Virus record (IMG/VR): IMGVR_UViG_3300044984_000739
Span: 1-53,608 of that record
DNA from: a virus
Length of the DNA: 53,608 bases
Strand: one strand, 5' to 3'
The notes under the pieces were generated by a model. The model was not told the DNA's origin. It made no database searches and saw only the letters and a program-made list of their open reading frames with translations. Shown here piece by piece: positions 44,150 to 50,359 of this stretch. The position numbers and the translations under genes were made by a program. Position 1 is the first letter of the stretch; each line of letters starts with the position of its first letter.

Positions 44150-44276
44150 GTATGTAAATTATGTTATTAATACTCGTTCCGACCTTCCGTAATGCGTCAC
44201 GGATACTTGACGCTTCAATTGTTATGCCCGTACATAAGATATCGCTTATGTAGTAGCACACGTGGTATTGCTTCAT
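44121..44276 (-). CDS. Small 51-aa protein
   Basis: Encodes 51 residues (MKQYHVCYYISDILCTGITI at the start, then EASSIRDALRKVGTSINNII). The stop lies inside the alpha-CTD-like gene (29-base overlap) and the start overlaps the next upstream stop as ATGA. The pattern of a beta hairpin plus helix is common in small early phage proteins. No family recognised. Confidence 0.6.
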   Translation of the reverse strand: MKQYHVCYYISDILCTGITIEASSIRDALRKVGTSINNIIYIHAKDQSFEG

Positions 44277-44533
44277 ACTTCTACTTCTGTTTTAGTTATT
44301 AATTGTTTTGTGTACTCCGAGTCTGACGAGCTGTAGGCTTGGATAATGTGGCTCAGCCACTCTAACTTTGTGCCGAAATTCGACCTCAACTCATAGTCGA
44401 AGTGTAGGTCGATTTCTTGGCCGTCAATTGTTACTGACGACCACTCGTCCAATTGGTCGAAATAAATTGTCTGCGTTTCAACCCCGTGCGTGATGTCTAC
44501 GCACCGCAAGGTCGGATAGATTGTTGCTTTCAT
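44273..44533 (-). CDS. Hypothetical 86-aa protein
   Basis: Encodes 86 residues, beta-rich in the first half (TLRCVDITHGVETQTIYFDQ) and helical at the end. Its start marks the left border of the 388-base repeat region, so it would be the first gene read from any promoter there. Function unknown. Confidence 0.7.
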   Translation of the reverse strand: MKATIYPTLRCVDITHGVETQTIYFDQLDEWSSVTIDGQEIDLHFDYELRSNFGTKLEWLSHIIQAYSSSDSEYTKQLITKTEVEV

Positions 44534-44921
44534 AATGTTAAGAATGTTAGAAATGAATAAAAAATGTTAAGTTGAAATGAAATCAACATAGTTGAATCCC
44601 TTATGGTAGCTAGGTTAATGTTAGAATGTTAATTTTTACTCTATAGAATGAAAAAAAATATATATATATATATAATAGTACATACACTATGGTTATTTTT
44701 TCTACGCTAGTTTTGAGTGAAAAATCAACATTCCAACATAACATATTGATAGATAGTATTTTAAGTGAAAAAAATCAACATTAAATCAACATAAACCAAC
44801 ATTTGTTAGCATTCGGTAAGTTTTCGAATTAAGAAATAAGAAACATACCTATACTAGGGGGGGATGTATGAATATAGAAACACCCCCCTTATAAACAATA
44901 CTATGTTGATTCTTAATTCGG
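44534..44921. other. Repeat-rich non-coding region, candidate replication origin or operator
   Basis: This 388-base gap within the leftward operon has no credible gene. It contains at least 13 copies of a 6-7-mer ATGTTRA or its complement TYAACAT, an AT alternation of about 17 bases (44659-44675), and a G7 tract (44867-44873) and C6 tract (44882-44888) that can pair around a short spacer. Left-side copies read mostly ATGTTA and right-side copies mostly TCAACAT. Iteron-like arrays next to an AT-rich tract are typical of replication origins or multi-site operators. No TAnnTTTG element was found in it. Confidence 0.6.
44535..44909. repeat. ATGTTRA/TYAACAT iteron-like repeat array
   Basis: Copies begin at 44535, 44544, 44564, 44583, 44618, 44626, 44725, 44734, 44739, 44775, 44786, 44797 and 44903. 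Two to three pairs are spaced 8-11 bases apart, about one helical turn, which favours cooperative protein binding on one face of the DNA. Confidence 0.75.
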
Positions 44922-45059
44922 TTAAACGTTACAAAAAAAATCTTCCTCAACAAATAGTGTCGAGCTAAATTGTTCTTTTAATTGGTTGATTGTGATACCC
45001 TCTCTGTCGGATAATTCAAGCAACTCGTCTTCGGTCAATTGGTCTATTGTTCTGTACAT
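44922..45059 (-). CDS. Small acidic 45-aa protein
   Basis: Encodes 45 residues: MYRTIDQLTEDELLELSDRE then GITINQLKEQFSSTLFVEED. Acidic and helical, with no known motif. It overlaps the next upstream gene by 16 bases and forms the right border of the repeat region. Confidence 0.6.
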   Translation of the reverse strand: MYRTIDQLTEDELLELSDREGITINQLKEQFSSTLFVEEDFFCNV

Positions 45060-45220
45060 TGTTTTAGGTTTTTAAATGTGGTTTGTATTTCTTGTAAATC
45101 TTTGTCTTCAATCAACGAGGTCATCGTTTCTATTATTAAGTATAGTTGGAATGTCGACCTATCGTCTAAGTCCCTCTGCCTTTCTAAAAAGTCTAGGGTC
45201 AGTTGTCTAGTTGTTCTCAT
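45044..45220 (-). CDS. Small 58-aa helical protein
   Basis: Encodes 58 residues from the ATG at 45220, chosen because this ATG overlaps the upstream stop (ATGA); the open frame could extend 10 residues further. The protein is helical and charged (LTLDFLERQRDLDDRS, EDKDLQEIQTTFKNLKQ). Function unknown. Confidence 0.65.
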   Translation of the reverse strand: MRTTRQLTLDFLERQRDLDDRSTFQLYLIIETMTSLIEDKDLQEIQTTFKNLKQCTEQ

Positions 45221-45438
45221 AGTGGGTAGATGTCCTCCCATCCATCGCACGCATTCTCATTGTAATAGCGTTCTTCTTGTTGTGGTTCAGAATTATCATC
45301 CTCTATAATCCAATCTGAGTCGGGGAAATCCTTTACGTGTTCTTCACGCATTGATATAGCCTCTTCCCAAGTTAGTTGTTCTGTGTGAGTATTGAAATAT
45401 CCCATTCCATCACTCTCCATTAGTTTATACATTTCCAT
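45217..45438 (-). CDS. Acidic 73-aa early protein
   Basis: Encodes 73 residues, very acidic (SDWIIEDDNSEPQQEERYYN), ending CDGWEDIYPL. Acidic small proteins are common among early phage products that imitate DNA or bind host factors, but no family is recognised. Its start is 3 bases after the TAGAA leader box. Confidence 0.7.
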   Translation of the reverse strand: MEMYKLMESDGMGYFNTHTEQLTWEEAISMREEHVKDFPDSDWIIEDDNSEPQQEERYYNENACDGWEDIYPL

Positions 45439-45443
45439 AAGTT

Positions 45444-45671
45444 CTAAAATGTTAGCTTATCAAATTCAGTGTACATGTCTGCATACTCCAAAGGGAATCT
45501 ATTCTTTAGTGCTTGGAGTAGCATGTCATTGTCGTAGTCGTCATCCTCTCCATCTCGTTCTGCGTTTACGATTGGTTGGATTACCTCAGCGATTTGGTCA
45601 TCGTCTAAGGTTGTCACTAGGTAGAAGTCCTCTTCTGACCATGCTGATGTGTTGATTCTAATTACTCTCAT
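45444..45671 (-). CDS. Acidic 75-aa early protein
   Basis: Encodes 75 residues: MRVIRINTSAWSEEDFYLVT at the start and a very acidic centre (ERDGEDDDYDNDM). It follows the CTAGAA leader. The pattern resembles small proteins of other Bacteroidota phages; no function known. Confidence 0.72.
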   Translation of the reverse strand: MRVIRINTSAWSEEDFYLVTTLDDDQIAEVIQPIVNAERDGEDDDYDNDMLLQALKNRFPLEYADMYTEFDKLTF

Positions 45672-45692
45672 AGTTTCTAGGTTTTAAATTAA

Positions 45693-45911
45693 TTAATACT
45701 CTATTTCTTCAAGCTCTTCGTCTTCAGCTAAATCTCTTATAGTAGAAAATATTTGCTCTGTAATCCACCCATTAGTAAGAGCTCCATTCAATATATCTTG
45801 AGCCGTATCGTCATCACATTTATATGTGCCCTTTACATCTTCTACTCTCCATAAATTGTCTACATAATACCCTGCATTACGTAATACTTCTTTTGCTTGT
45901 TCTGTTGTCAT
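45693..45911 (-). CDS. Acidic 72-aa early protein
   Basis: Encodes 72 residues (MTTEQAKEVLRNAGYYVDNL at the start, ending LAEDEELEEIEY). The first part (EVLRNAGYYVDNLWRVEDV) resembles a small phage protein type seen before, function unknown. It follows the CTAGAA leader. Confidence 0.72.
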   Translation of the reverse strand: MTTEQAKEVLRNAGYYVDNLWRVEDVKGTYKCDDDTAQDILNGALTNGWITEQIFSTIRDLAEDEELEEIEY

Positions 45912-45923
45912 AATTTCTAGGTT

Positions 45924-46130
45924 TTATAGGTTAAAATAATCTGTTGTTAATCCAATGTTGTTAGACACGCCATCCTTTTTCAATCTTAAAAATTCATTGT
46001 TGTTAGGACTGATTGATATTACTTCTAGCTTGTCGCCCTTGTTAATTTTTTCAGACTTTACAGAATGGTCGTAAGCTATTATTACATCTCTGTTTAATGT
46101 TAGGAAATCTCCTATTTTTATTGTTCTCAT
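45924..46130 (-). CDS. Small beta-rich 68-aa protein (SH3-like pattern)
   Basis: Encodes 68 residues with alternating strands (IKIGDFLTLNRDVIIAYDHS, INKGDKLEVISISPNNNEFL), an SH3/KOW-like pattern with GD turns that could bind nucleic acid. No family is certain. It follows the CTAGAA leader. Confidence 0.7.
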   Translation of the reverse strand: MRTIKIGDFLTLNRDVIIAYDHSVKSEKINKGDKLEVISISPNNNEFLRLKKDGVSNNIGLTTDYFNL

Positions 46131-46142
46131 AAGTTCTAGGTT

Positions 46143-46424
46143 TTAAAGTTCATACTCGTTTCCATCCTCGTCATAATATACGTCATCGTCAATCTCTTCC
46201 CACTCCGTGTAGTAGTAAAACTCCTCGTTGTAGAAGTAATCCATCAAGTCATCATCTGTTTTCATGTCGCTTGAACTAACGCCATTGCTATCTTCCCATT
46301 CTACACCTCGTAAGTATTCTAATAAGTGTTGCTTCTCAGAGAAGTGTAGGTCACCCGCTCCAACAACATATCCCTCGTTCATACCACATCCCGTAGCATC
46401 ACATTTTCTTGCATATCTTTCCAT
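46143..46424 (-). CDS. Acidic early phage protein (MERYARKCDATGCGMNEGY type)
   Basis: Encodes 93 residues from the ATG at 46424, which lies directly behind the leader box; the longer frame to 46460 would overlap the upstream gene. MERYARKCDATGCGMNEGYV followed by an acidic Tyr-rich C-terminus (YYYTEWEEIDDDVYYDEDGN) is a type found in many Bacteroidota phages. Function unknown. Confidence 0.8.
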   Translation of the reverse strand: MERYARKCDATGCGMNEGYVVGAGDLHFSEKQHLLEYLRGVEWEDSNGVSSSDMKTDDDLMDYFYNEEFYYYTEWEEIDDDVYYDEDGNEYEL

Positions 46425-46438
46425 AAGTTCTAAAGTTT

Positions 46439-46705
46439 TTATTGAGCACACAATTCCCATGTGCTCATTGTTAATAATTTTTTCTTGGTCAATCCTAATG
46501 ACTTCAAAATAAATTTTGCAAGCCTCATGTTTACCTTTGGGTCTTCAAGTTCACCGCTTCCTATTTGTTGTACGACATAGGATGGAGACATACCCAATAC
46601 CCTTGAGCAAAACTTTACGTCTTGGCCAAGGTAGAATTCTTTTTCGTCAACACACAACGTCCAGTTGTGGTCGAAGCCGTAGCTACTTGTGATTTGTACT
46701 TTCAT
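46439..46705 (-). CDS. Conserved-type 88-aa early protein
   Basis: Encodes 88 residues. SSYGFDHNWTLCVDEKEFYL followed by GQDVKFCSRVLGMSPSYVVQ is a pattern remembered from small proteins of Bacteroidota phages; the central part may form an HTH (RVLGMSPSYVVQQIGSGEL). Its ATG overlaps the upstream stop (ATGA). Confidence 0.78.
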   Translation of the reverse strand: MKVQITSSYGFDHNWTLCVDEKEFYLGQDVKFCSRVLGMSPSYVVQQIGSGELEDPKVNMRLAKFILKSLGLTKKKLLTMSTWELCAQ

Positions 46706-46815
46706 ATTGATAGACTTGGGAATCCGTCAATAACAAGAATTACTATCGTAGATAGCAAGGTAATTGCAAGGCCACCTCCTAAGAAAATAGCCAAGCCAAA
46801 CATTAATTTTTCCAT
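46702..46815 (-). CDS. Small single-helix membrane protein (37 aa)
   Basis: Encodes 37 residues: MEKLMFGLAIFLGGGLAITL then LSTIVILVIDGFPSLSI. Almost wholly hydrophobic, and coupled by ATGA overlap to the next gene. Function unknown. Confidence 0.6.
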   Translation of the reverse strand: MEKLMFGLAIFLGGGLAITLLSTIVILVIDGFPSLSI

Positions 46816-46898
46816 TTTGTAAGGTTTTAATTGGTTAAGACAGCACCTCGTGAGTGCTGTTTCGACTATTGAAGTCATCTTCAGTTAACCTTTTGTTT

Positions 46899-47321
46899 TT
46901 ATAATGAATCTAAGCAATGAGGACAGAATGCATTGTCTATTTCTGTATCGTCTACGAGCTCATTACATTTGTGACAAGGAAATATATTTAATGGTTTTAA
47001 TTCATACGCTCCTGCAAATCTGTACATACTATTTTTATTAGGAATAACTACTCCAAATTCTATGTCTGTGTCGTGCGTGAACGCTCCATTCTCGTCATAT
47101 CTTCTTAATAGTGTTACTTTCATAAGTTCTAGTTTATTACTAAACATTTCTTTCTTGAATCGAATCAAGTGACCCTCCTCGTACTTTAGGAGGTCTGCTA
47201 GCTTACTTCTATCTACATCGATTATCCCGTGTATAGGATGCTTGATATCGTTGATGCCGACAAAGTTTTGATTGCGTTTTAATTGCTCAGTGATTGTTGT
47301 TGTTCTGATTGTTCCGTTCAT
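46899..47321 (-). CDS. Probable fusion of two early genes, with C-terminal zinc ribbon
   Basis: The frame encodes 140 residues. Residues 1-66 form one segment (MNGTIRTTTITEQLKRNQNF, YEEGHLIRFKKEM). At residue 67 a second ATG (47123) follows the same CTAGAA-CTT leader seen at eight other starts; the leader itself is read through in frame as KLEL. The second half (MKVTLLRRYDENGAFTHDTD) ends in a zinc ribbon CHKC...CPHC. The frame can thus give a full-length protein, an internally started 74-residue protein, or both. Confidence 0.72.
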   Translation of the reverse strand: MNGTIRTTTITEQLKRNQNFVGINDIKHPIHGIIDVDRSKLADLLKYEEGHLIRFKKEMFSNKLELMKVTLLRRYDENGAFTHDTDIEFGVVIPNKNSMYRFAGAYELKPLNIFPCHKCNELVDDTEIDNAFCPHCLDSL

Positions 47322-47347
47322 AAGTTCTAGGGTTTAGTTTAGTTAAT

Positions 47348-47515
47348 TTATTTACTTTCTTCTTTCAGCCATTCAAAAGCATTTTTTCTATCAACAGAAT
47401 AGTCCACGTTTCCAATTTGATTTTCTTGACTATCTAAATCTTGAAGAGTCCAAAGTCTTAAACGTGTATCATACCAAATGCGTTTTGTTTTGTTTTTGTT
47501 TTCGTGAGTTTTCAT
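47348..47515 (-). CDS. Small 55-aa early protein
   Basis: Encodes 55 residues: MKTHENKNKTKRIWYDTRLR, LWTLQDLDSQENQIGNVDYS, and VDRKNAFEWLKEESK. Basic N-terminus and acidic tail, with no motif. It follows the CTAGAA leader, which supports it as a real gene. Confidence 0.65.
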   Translation of the reverse strand: MKTHENKNKTKRIWYDTRLRLWTLQDLDSQENQIGNVDYSVDRKNAFEWLKEESK

Positions 47516-47539
47516 AATTTCTAGGGTTTAGGTTGTTAG

Positions 47540-47683
47540 TTAATACCACACCTCGTCTAAGGTGTAGCTGTACTTCTTACTTACATAACTGATGAAATTG
47601 TTCATGTGATTTTCATCGTTAAAATTACGGCTCATAACAACATACTTCCCGTATGCTGTAGTGAATTGGATTGTTGCATTCAT
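47540..47683 (-). CDS. Small 47-aa early protein
   Basis: Encodes 47 residues: MNATIQFTTAYGKYVVMSRN then FNDENHMNNFISYVSKKYSY and TLDEVWY. The pattern is remembered from small flavophage proteins. The leader box is absent here; the ATG is only 12 bases from the next stop. Function unknown. Confidence 0.68.
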   Translation of the reverse strand: MNATIQFTTAYGKYVVMSRNFNDENHMNNFISYVSKKYSYTLDEVWY

Positions 47684-47694
47684 ATTGTTACTTT

Positions 47695-47805
47695 TTATTT
47701 CCATCCCCTTACTTTCATTCGGGATGTTTTGATTAATACTTTGTTAAGAAAATAGCCTATAATCTCATAGCCGTTCTCAATTCTGATGATTTTACTTTCA
47801 ATCAT
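47695..47805 (-). CDS. Small 36-aa early protein
   Basis: Encodes 36 residues: MIESKIIRIENGYEIIGYFL then NKVLIKTSRMKVRGWK. Basic, beta-strand-like. It follows a CTAGAA-CCC leader, which is the chief evidence that it is translated. Confidence 0.55.
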   Translation of the reverse strand: MIESKIIRIENGYEIIGYFLNKVLIKTSRMKVRGWK

Positions 47806-47830
47806 GGGTTCTAGGTTTTATTTGGTTAGT

Positions 47831-47876
47831 GGTGCAGTATGTATCGCTCATATTAATTAGTCACTCTAACTGCACC
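47831..47876. repeat. Inverted repeat downstream of the candidate ncRNA
   Basis: GGTGCAGT (47831-47838) pairs with ACTGCACC (47869-47876) across a 30-base AT-rich loop. It lies between the candidate RNA and the first small gene; it lacks a clean T tract on the leftward side, so its role as a terminator is doubtful. Confidence 0.55.
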
Positions 47877-47899
47877 TTATTTTTGTTACTTGCACCACG

Positions 47900-48134
47900 C
47901 TTATATAGAGGGAATCGAACCCTCACAAGTAGGTTATTTTTTTACATTTATCACCTCCGACCTTTGGTTATGTCTTTTAGCGGTAGTTTTGTATCCTATA
48001 CTACTGATTAGTGCCGATATTAATACCCTCGGTTCGGGGAGTGGTCTGTTTCTCGGGACTTACTGAACTTCAGTGCGGAGATGGATTACCGATTCCATTT
48101 TAATCAAGGCCCGTTGGCCTCTCGAATACTATAA
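47900..48134 (-). ncRNA. Candidate structured RNA ending in a tRNA-like T-arm
   Basis: Read leftward, the segment begins 3 bases behind a TAnnTTTG element and contains an AGGCC-AACG-GGCCT hairpin, the palindrome ACTGAAGTTCAGT, and near its 3' end a perfect T-arm GAGGG-TTCGATT-CCCTC (47924-47908). The 3' segment TATATAA can pair with TTATA at the presumed 5' end, but two of seven positions mismatch. No credible protein is encoded. The 5' ATTCGAGAGG and 3' T-arm recall tmRNA, yet at about 235 bases it is short and no clear tag peptide is seen. Identity is unproven. Confidence 0.5.
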
Positions 48135-48136
48135 CG

Positions 48137-48144
48137 CAAATATA
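48137..48144 (-). promoter_or_regulatory. Leftward TAnnTTTG -7 element for the ncRNA and early operon
   Basis: TATATTTG read leftward (48144-48137) lies directly before the candidate RNA. It is the only convincing -7 element found upstream of the early gene cluster on this strand, so the small early genes may be read from it through the RNA. Confidence 0.6.
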
Positions 48145-48342
48145 TATATAATGTTACAATAAAGTTGCATTTTTTTTCATTTTTTTTCATTTTCTTTAGA
48201 TAAACCCACCAATATATGCTCGTAAAGTATTGATTGGTTGATAGTTAAGTATTTTATTTTTTTTTCATTAAATTATTAATATTTGTTGTTTTTTATTTTG
48301 GATAGGGGCTATTGCTCTCTTCAGTAAGTCTATCTAGTAATT

Positions 48343-48363
48343 TTTCCGTGCAGATTTCCGTGC
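48343..48363 (+). repeat. Tandem TTTCCGTGC, two copies
   Basis: TTTCCGTGC occurs at 48343-48351 and again at 48355-48363, a 12-base period. Confidence 0.8.
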
Positions 48364-48386
48364 TTCCTTTCAAGTCAGATGATCAA

Positions 48387-48402
48387 CCGACCGACCGACC
48401 GA
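48387..48402 (+). repeat. CCGA tetranucleotide repeat, four copies
   Basis: CCGA occurs four times in a row, a GC-rich island in an otherwise AT-rich gap. Confidence 0.9.
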
Positions 48403-48496
48403 TTTGCTATTCTATTTAACATAATGTAAATTATACTACACGCATATTTGGTGTCTGATTAATATGTCGTGCTATCGGCTGAGGTGACGTGTAGCT

Positions 48497-48520
48497 GACC
48501 TATCGACCTATCGACCTATA
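48497..48520 (+). repeat. GACCTATC tandem repeat, three copies
   Basis: Two exact GACCTATC units are followed by GACCTATA; together with the next bases the last forms the palindrome CCTATAGG. Confidence 0.85.
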
Positions 48521-48674
48521 GGTAGCAAGGTTGAGAGGGGGTTGCCTATAAAAAGCTAGAATATCCCAACCAAAAGTTCAAAATGCAGACCCCCCCCATC
48601 GATTTTTAAATCGTTTTCCTTTTGGCCAGCTCATCGTCAAACCTATATATTACCCACAAGTTCTAAATATTTAG

Positions 48675-48682
48675 TATATTTG
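48675..48682 (+). promoter_or_regulatory. Rightward TAnnTTTG -7 element
   Basis: TATATTTG lies 21 bases upstream of the ATG at 48704 and opens the rightward cluster. No clear -33 box was seen. Confidence 0.7.
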
Positions 48683-48703
48683 CAGAAACATAAACCTTAA
48701 CAA

Positions 48704-49288
48704 ATGTTTGAAAATAAAAACAAAAGTTCAAGTTGCCCATCTGGTTATGTATGGGATGGAAAGACGTGCGTTAAAAATTGGACGGCAAGAGAAAAGACAA
48801 ACAAACCTTCTGTAGTTAAATCAGATGTTGAGGATCTAATGTCTTACGGCAAAAAAACTTTATCTAATAAAAAGCCAATTGGCAAGCCAATTAAAAATAT
48901 AGTAGTTGATCGCAAAGATTTTATTAAAAAAGATAATTTAACAGAAAACGTAGTAGAGTTTTTTGATCCTACGGGAATAGCTTCTTGGGATGATGCATCA
49001 AGAGCAAAGAAGGCCTGGGATAAATCAGGGTCTGCATTACCTTCCTTTACTCAATCTATGGATATGTTTGGTGCTGTACCAGCATTAGGTAAGTTAGGAA
49101 AATTAAAGTACTTATCAAGTGCCGCAAGTGGTCTAAAAAAATCAGCTTATGGTTTTTTTCCTTGGCAAAAGGTTGTTAATGCGTCTGATTCAGGTCAAGA
49201 TATTAACCAAGATAACTTTAAAAACTCACTTAATAATGCCACAAACCGAAACACAATGAAATCTAAAACATTAAAAGTCAAAAAATAA
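48704..49288 (+). CDS. Putative virion-associated or structural protein (194 aa)
   Basis: Encodes 194 residues. The N-terminus MFENKNKSSSCPSGYVWDGK then TCVKNW gives a small Cys pair; EFFDPTGIASWDDASRAKKA (about residues 85-105), followed by PSFTQSMDMFGAVPALGKLG, is a pattern remembered from structural-type phage proteins. The C-terminus NNATNRNTMKSKTLKVKK closely parallels that of the protein at 49433. Own promoter upstream. Role inferred only. Confidence 0.75.
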   Translation: MFENKNKSSSCPSGYVWDGKTCVKNWTAREKTNKPSVVKSDVEDLMSYGKKTLSNKKPIGKPIKNIVVDRKDFIKKDNLTENVVEFFDPTGIASWDDASRAKKAWDKSGSALPSFTQSMDMFGAVPALGKLGKLKYLSSAASGLKKSAYGFFPWQKVVNASDSGQDINQDNFKNSLNNATNRNTMKSKTLKVKK

Positions 49289-49292
49289 TTAG

Positions 49293-49300
49293 TATATTTG
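49293..49300 (+). promoter_or_regulatory. TAnnTTTG -7 element 4 bases before a start
   Basis: TATATTTG ends 4 bases before the ATG at 49305, another near-leaderless arrangement. Confidence 0.65.
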
Positions 49301-49304
49301 CATC

Positions 49305-49445
49305 ATGAGTATACTATTTGAAAACAGATTTTGGTACGGCATTAATTTAGGGTTTGAGTTATTCTGCCCAGACGAATTCTTTGACGAGTACCAGTTAGAG
49401 ATAAACATATTAATATTAAAAATAACAGTCTTATGGCAAAGATGA
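49305..49445 (+). CDS. Small 46-aa protein
   Basis: Encodes 46 residues: MSILFENRFWYGINLGFELF then CPDEFFDEYQLEINILILKI and TVLWQR. Aromatic-rich and strand-like. Its end overlaps the next gene by 13 bases and it lies right behind a promoter, supporting translation. Function unknown. Confidence 0.65.
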   Translation: MSILFENRFWYGINLGFELFCPDEFFDEYQLEINILILKITVLWQR

Positions 49446-50344
49446 AAATAGGTAGAACGACCTCTCAAACAACACCCCCTGACAATTATAAAAAGTATCA
49501 GTCTGACTCCACTAACTATGTAGATCAGTCTAAATTTTATAAGACCAATAACTTTGACCTTAAGACATTTAGTAATCCTGGAATGGGTAAGCCAAAAAAG
49601 GCTTTACCAGCTACAGTTGAAATGTACAACAAGTCATTTAGATCAAAGGGTGAGCCAGTAGCAAAGGACATATACCTTTCTCAATACGGTTCAGATGAAA
49701 TGTTTATTGAAAAAACAAAAAACAAAGAGTCTCATTCTTTCCCAGGCATTGTATATGACAAGCCAGTAAGACCAACCCCAGTAGTAAAGTCTAAGCCTAA
49801 GGATGTAAAGCCGAGCATAACTAAAAATGCAGTGGAGGCTAGTTCTTTGGTTTACGCATCACCTGATTTAACTTTCAAGGCTCAAAAAAAAGAAGACACA
49901 TCACTTCCTTCATCTATGCCAATTAGAAGGTCAACAGTTACGCCAAATATAAAGCAGAGCCTTCAGGGTTCTTATGAAGGTCCAGCAGCTCCAGAGTATA
50001 TTCAACCAGGATATAAGCGTGAGAACAGAAAAGGCGGAATGTCTCCTACACTAGCGGCAAAGGTTGTACAAAAGTTGACTGGTTACAACAAAGACTACAT
50101 GGAGGGCACGAATGGTAACTTTGGAGAGATAGACAAGTCTAAGGGTTGGGATATTTCAACATCTACTAAAACGGGAATGCCTACAGAAGCTCCTAGGAGA
50201 ACAGAATTTCAAGGTGCAAGTAGCTTAAGAGACCTTAAGGCACAAAAAAAGTACAATAAGGCCTATGATACTTACTCAAGTATGATGAATAATCCAGTGA
50301 ATCGTAACACAATTGACTCTCAACTAGAGAAACTTAAAAAATAG
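49433..50344 (+). CDS. Putative virion-associated protein sharing a tail motif with the 194-aa protein
   Basis: Encodes 303 residues, basic and low in hydrophobic residues, probably largely disordered (repeated Lys, Pro, Ser, Thr). Segments such as KPVRPTPVVKSKPKDVKPS and SMPIRRSTVTPN are linker-like. The C-terminal NNPVNRNTIDSQLEKLKK parallels that of the gene at 48704. Such a shared tail could be a packaging or assembly signal. No enzyme motif. A promoter for groEL follows directly. Confidence 0.75.
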   Translation: MAKMKIGRTTSQTTPPDNYKKYQSDSTNYVDQSKFYKTNNFDLKTFSNPGMGKPKKALPATVEMYNKSFRSKGEPVAKDIYLSQYGSDEMFIEKTKNKESHSFPGIVYDKPVRPTPVVKSKPKDVKPSITKNAVEASSLVYASPDLTFKAQKKEDTSLPSSMPIRRSTVTPNIKQSLQGSYEGPAAPEYIQPGYKRENRKGGMSPTLAAKVVQKLTGYNKDYMEGTNGNFGEIDKSKGWDISTSTKTGMPTEAPRRTEFQGASSLRDLKAQKKYNKAYDTYSSMMNNPVNRNTIDSQLEKLKK

Positions 50345-50359
50345 TAGCACGATTATTGC

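Larger units (their letters stand above)
45439..47814 (-). repeat. Conserved CTAGAA-NNN-ATG start-codon leader, nine copies
   Basis: Read leftward, nine start codons are preceded at exactly 3 bases by CTAGAA (or TAGAA), usually with AAAACC or AAACC in front. Core positions on the + strand (TTCTAG/TTCTA): 45442, 45675, 45915, 46134, 46428, 47127, 47325, 47519 and 47809. The NNN is CTT, ACT, ATT or CCC. Eight serve separate small genes and one lies inside a longer frame (47123). The fixed spacing to ATG suggests a translation-initiation signal or RNA processing site, in a lineage that lacks Shine-Dalgarno use. Confidence 0.85.
48145..48674. other. Non-coding divergent control region with short tandem repeats
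   Basis: About 530 bases without a credible gene between the leftward early operon and the rightward genes. It contains two CATTTTTTTT copies (around 48168-48187), the 12-base tandem TTTCCGTGC (48343, 48355), four CCGA units (48387-48402), three GACCTAT units (48497-48520) and a C8 tract (48590-48597). A leftward TAGGTTTG (48645-48638) also lies before an 18-codon frame starting at 48634. It is likely a regulatory, origin or packaging region. Confidence 0.6.

Noticed and set aside
45039-45308. 89-aa rightward frame opposite the early genes
   Set aside because: It overlaps three coupled leftward genes with leader boxes and ATGA junctions, so it is a shadow frame.
46840-46860. ACAGCAC/GTGCTGT hairpin as a leftward terminator
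   Set aside because: A 7-bp stem is present but no T tract follows it in the leftward direction.
47900-47960. A normal tRNA gene suggested by the T-arm
   Set aside because: No matching D-arm, anticodon arm or full seven-pair acceptor stem at the usual 70-90 base distance.
47900-48134. A group I intron in the candidate RNA
   Set aside because: The conserved P/Q/R/S elements could not be seen and no split gene flanks the segment.
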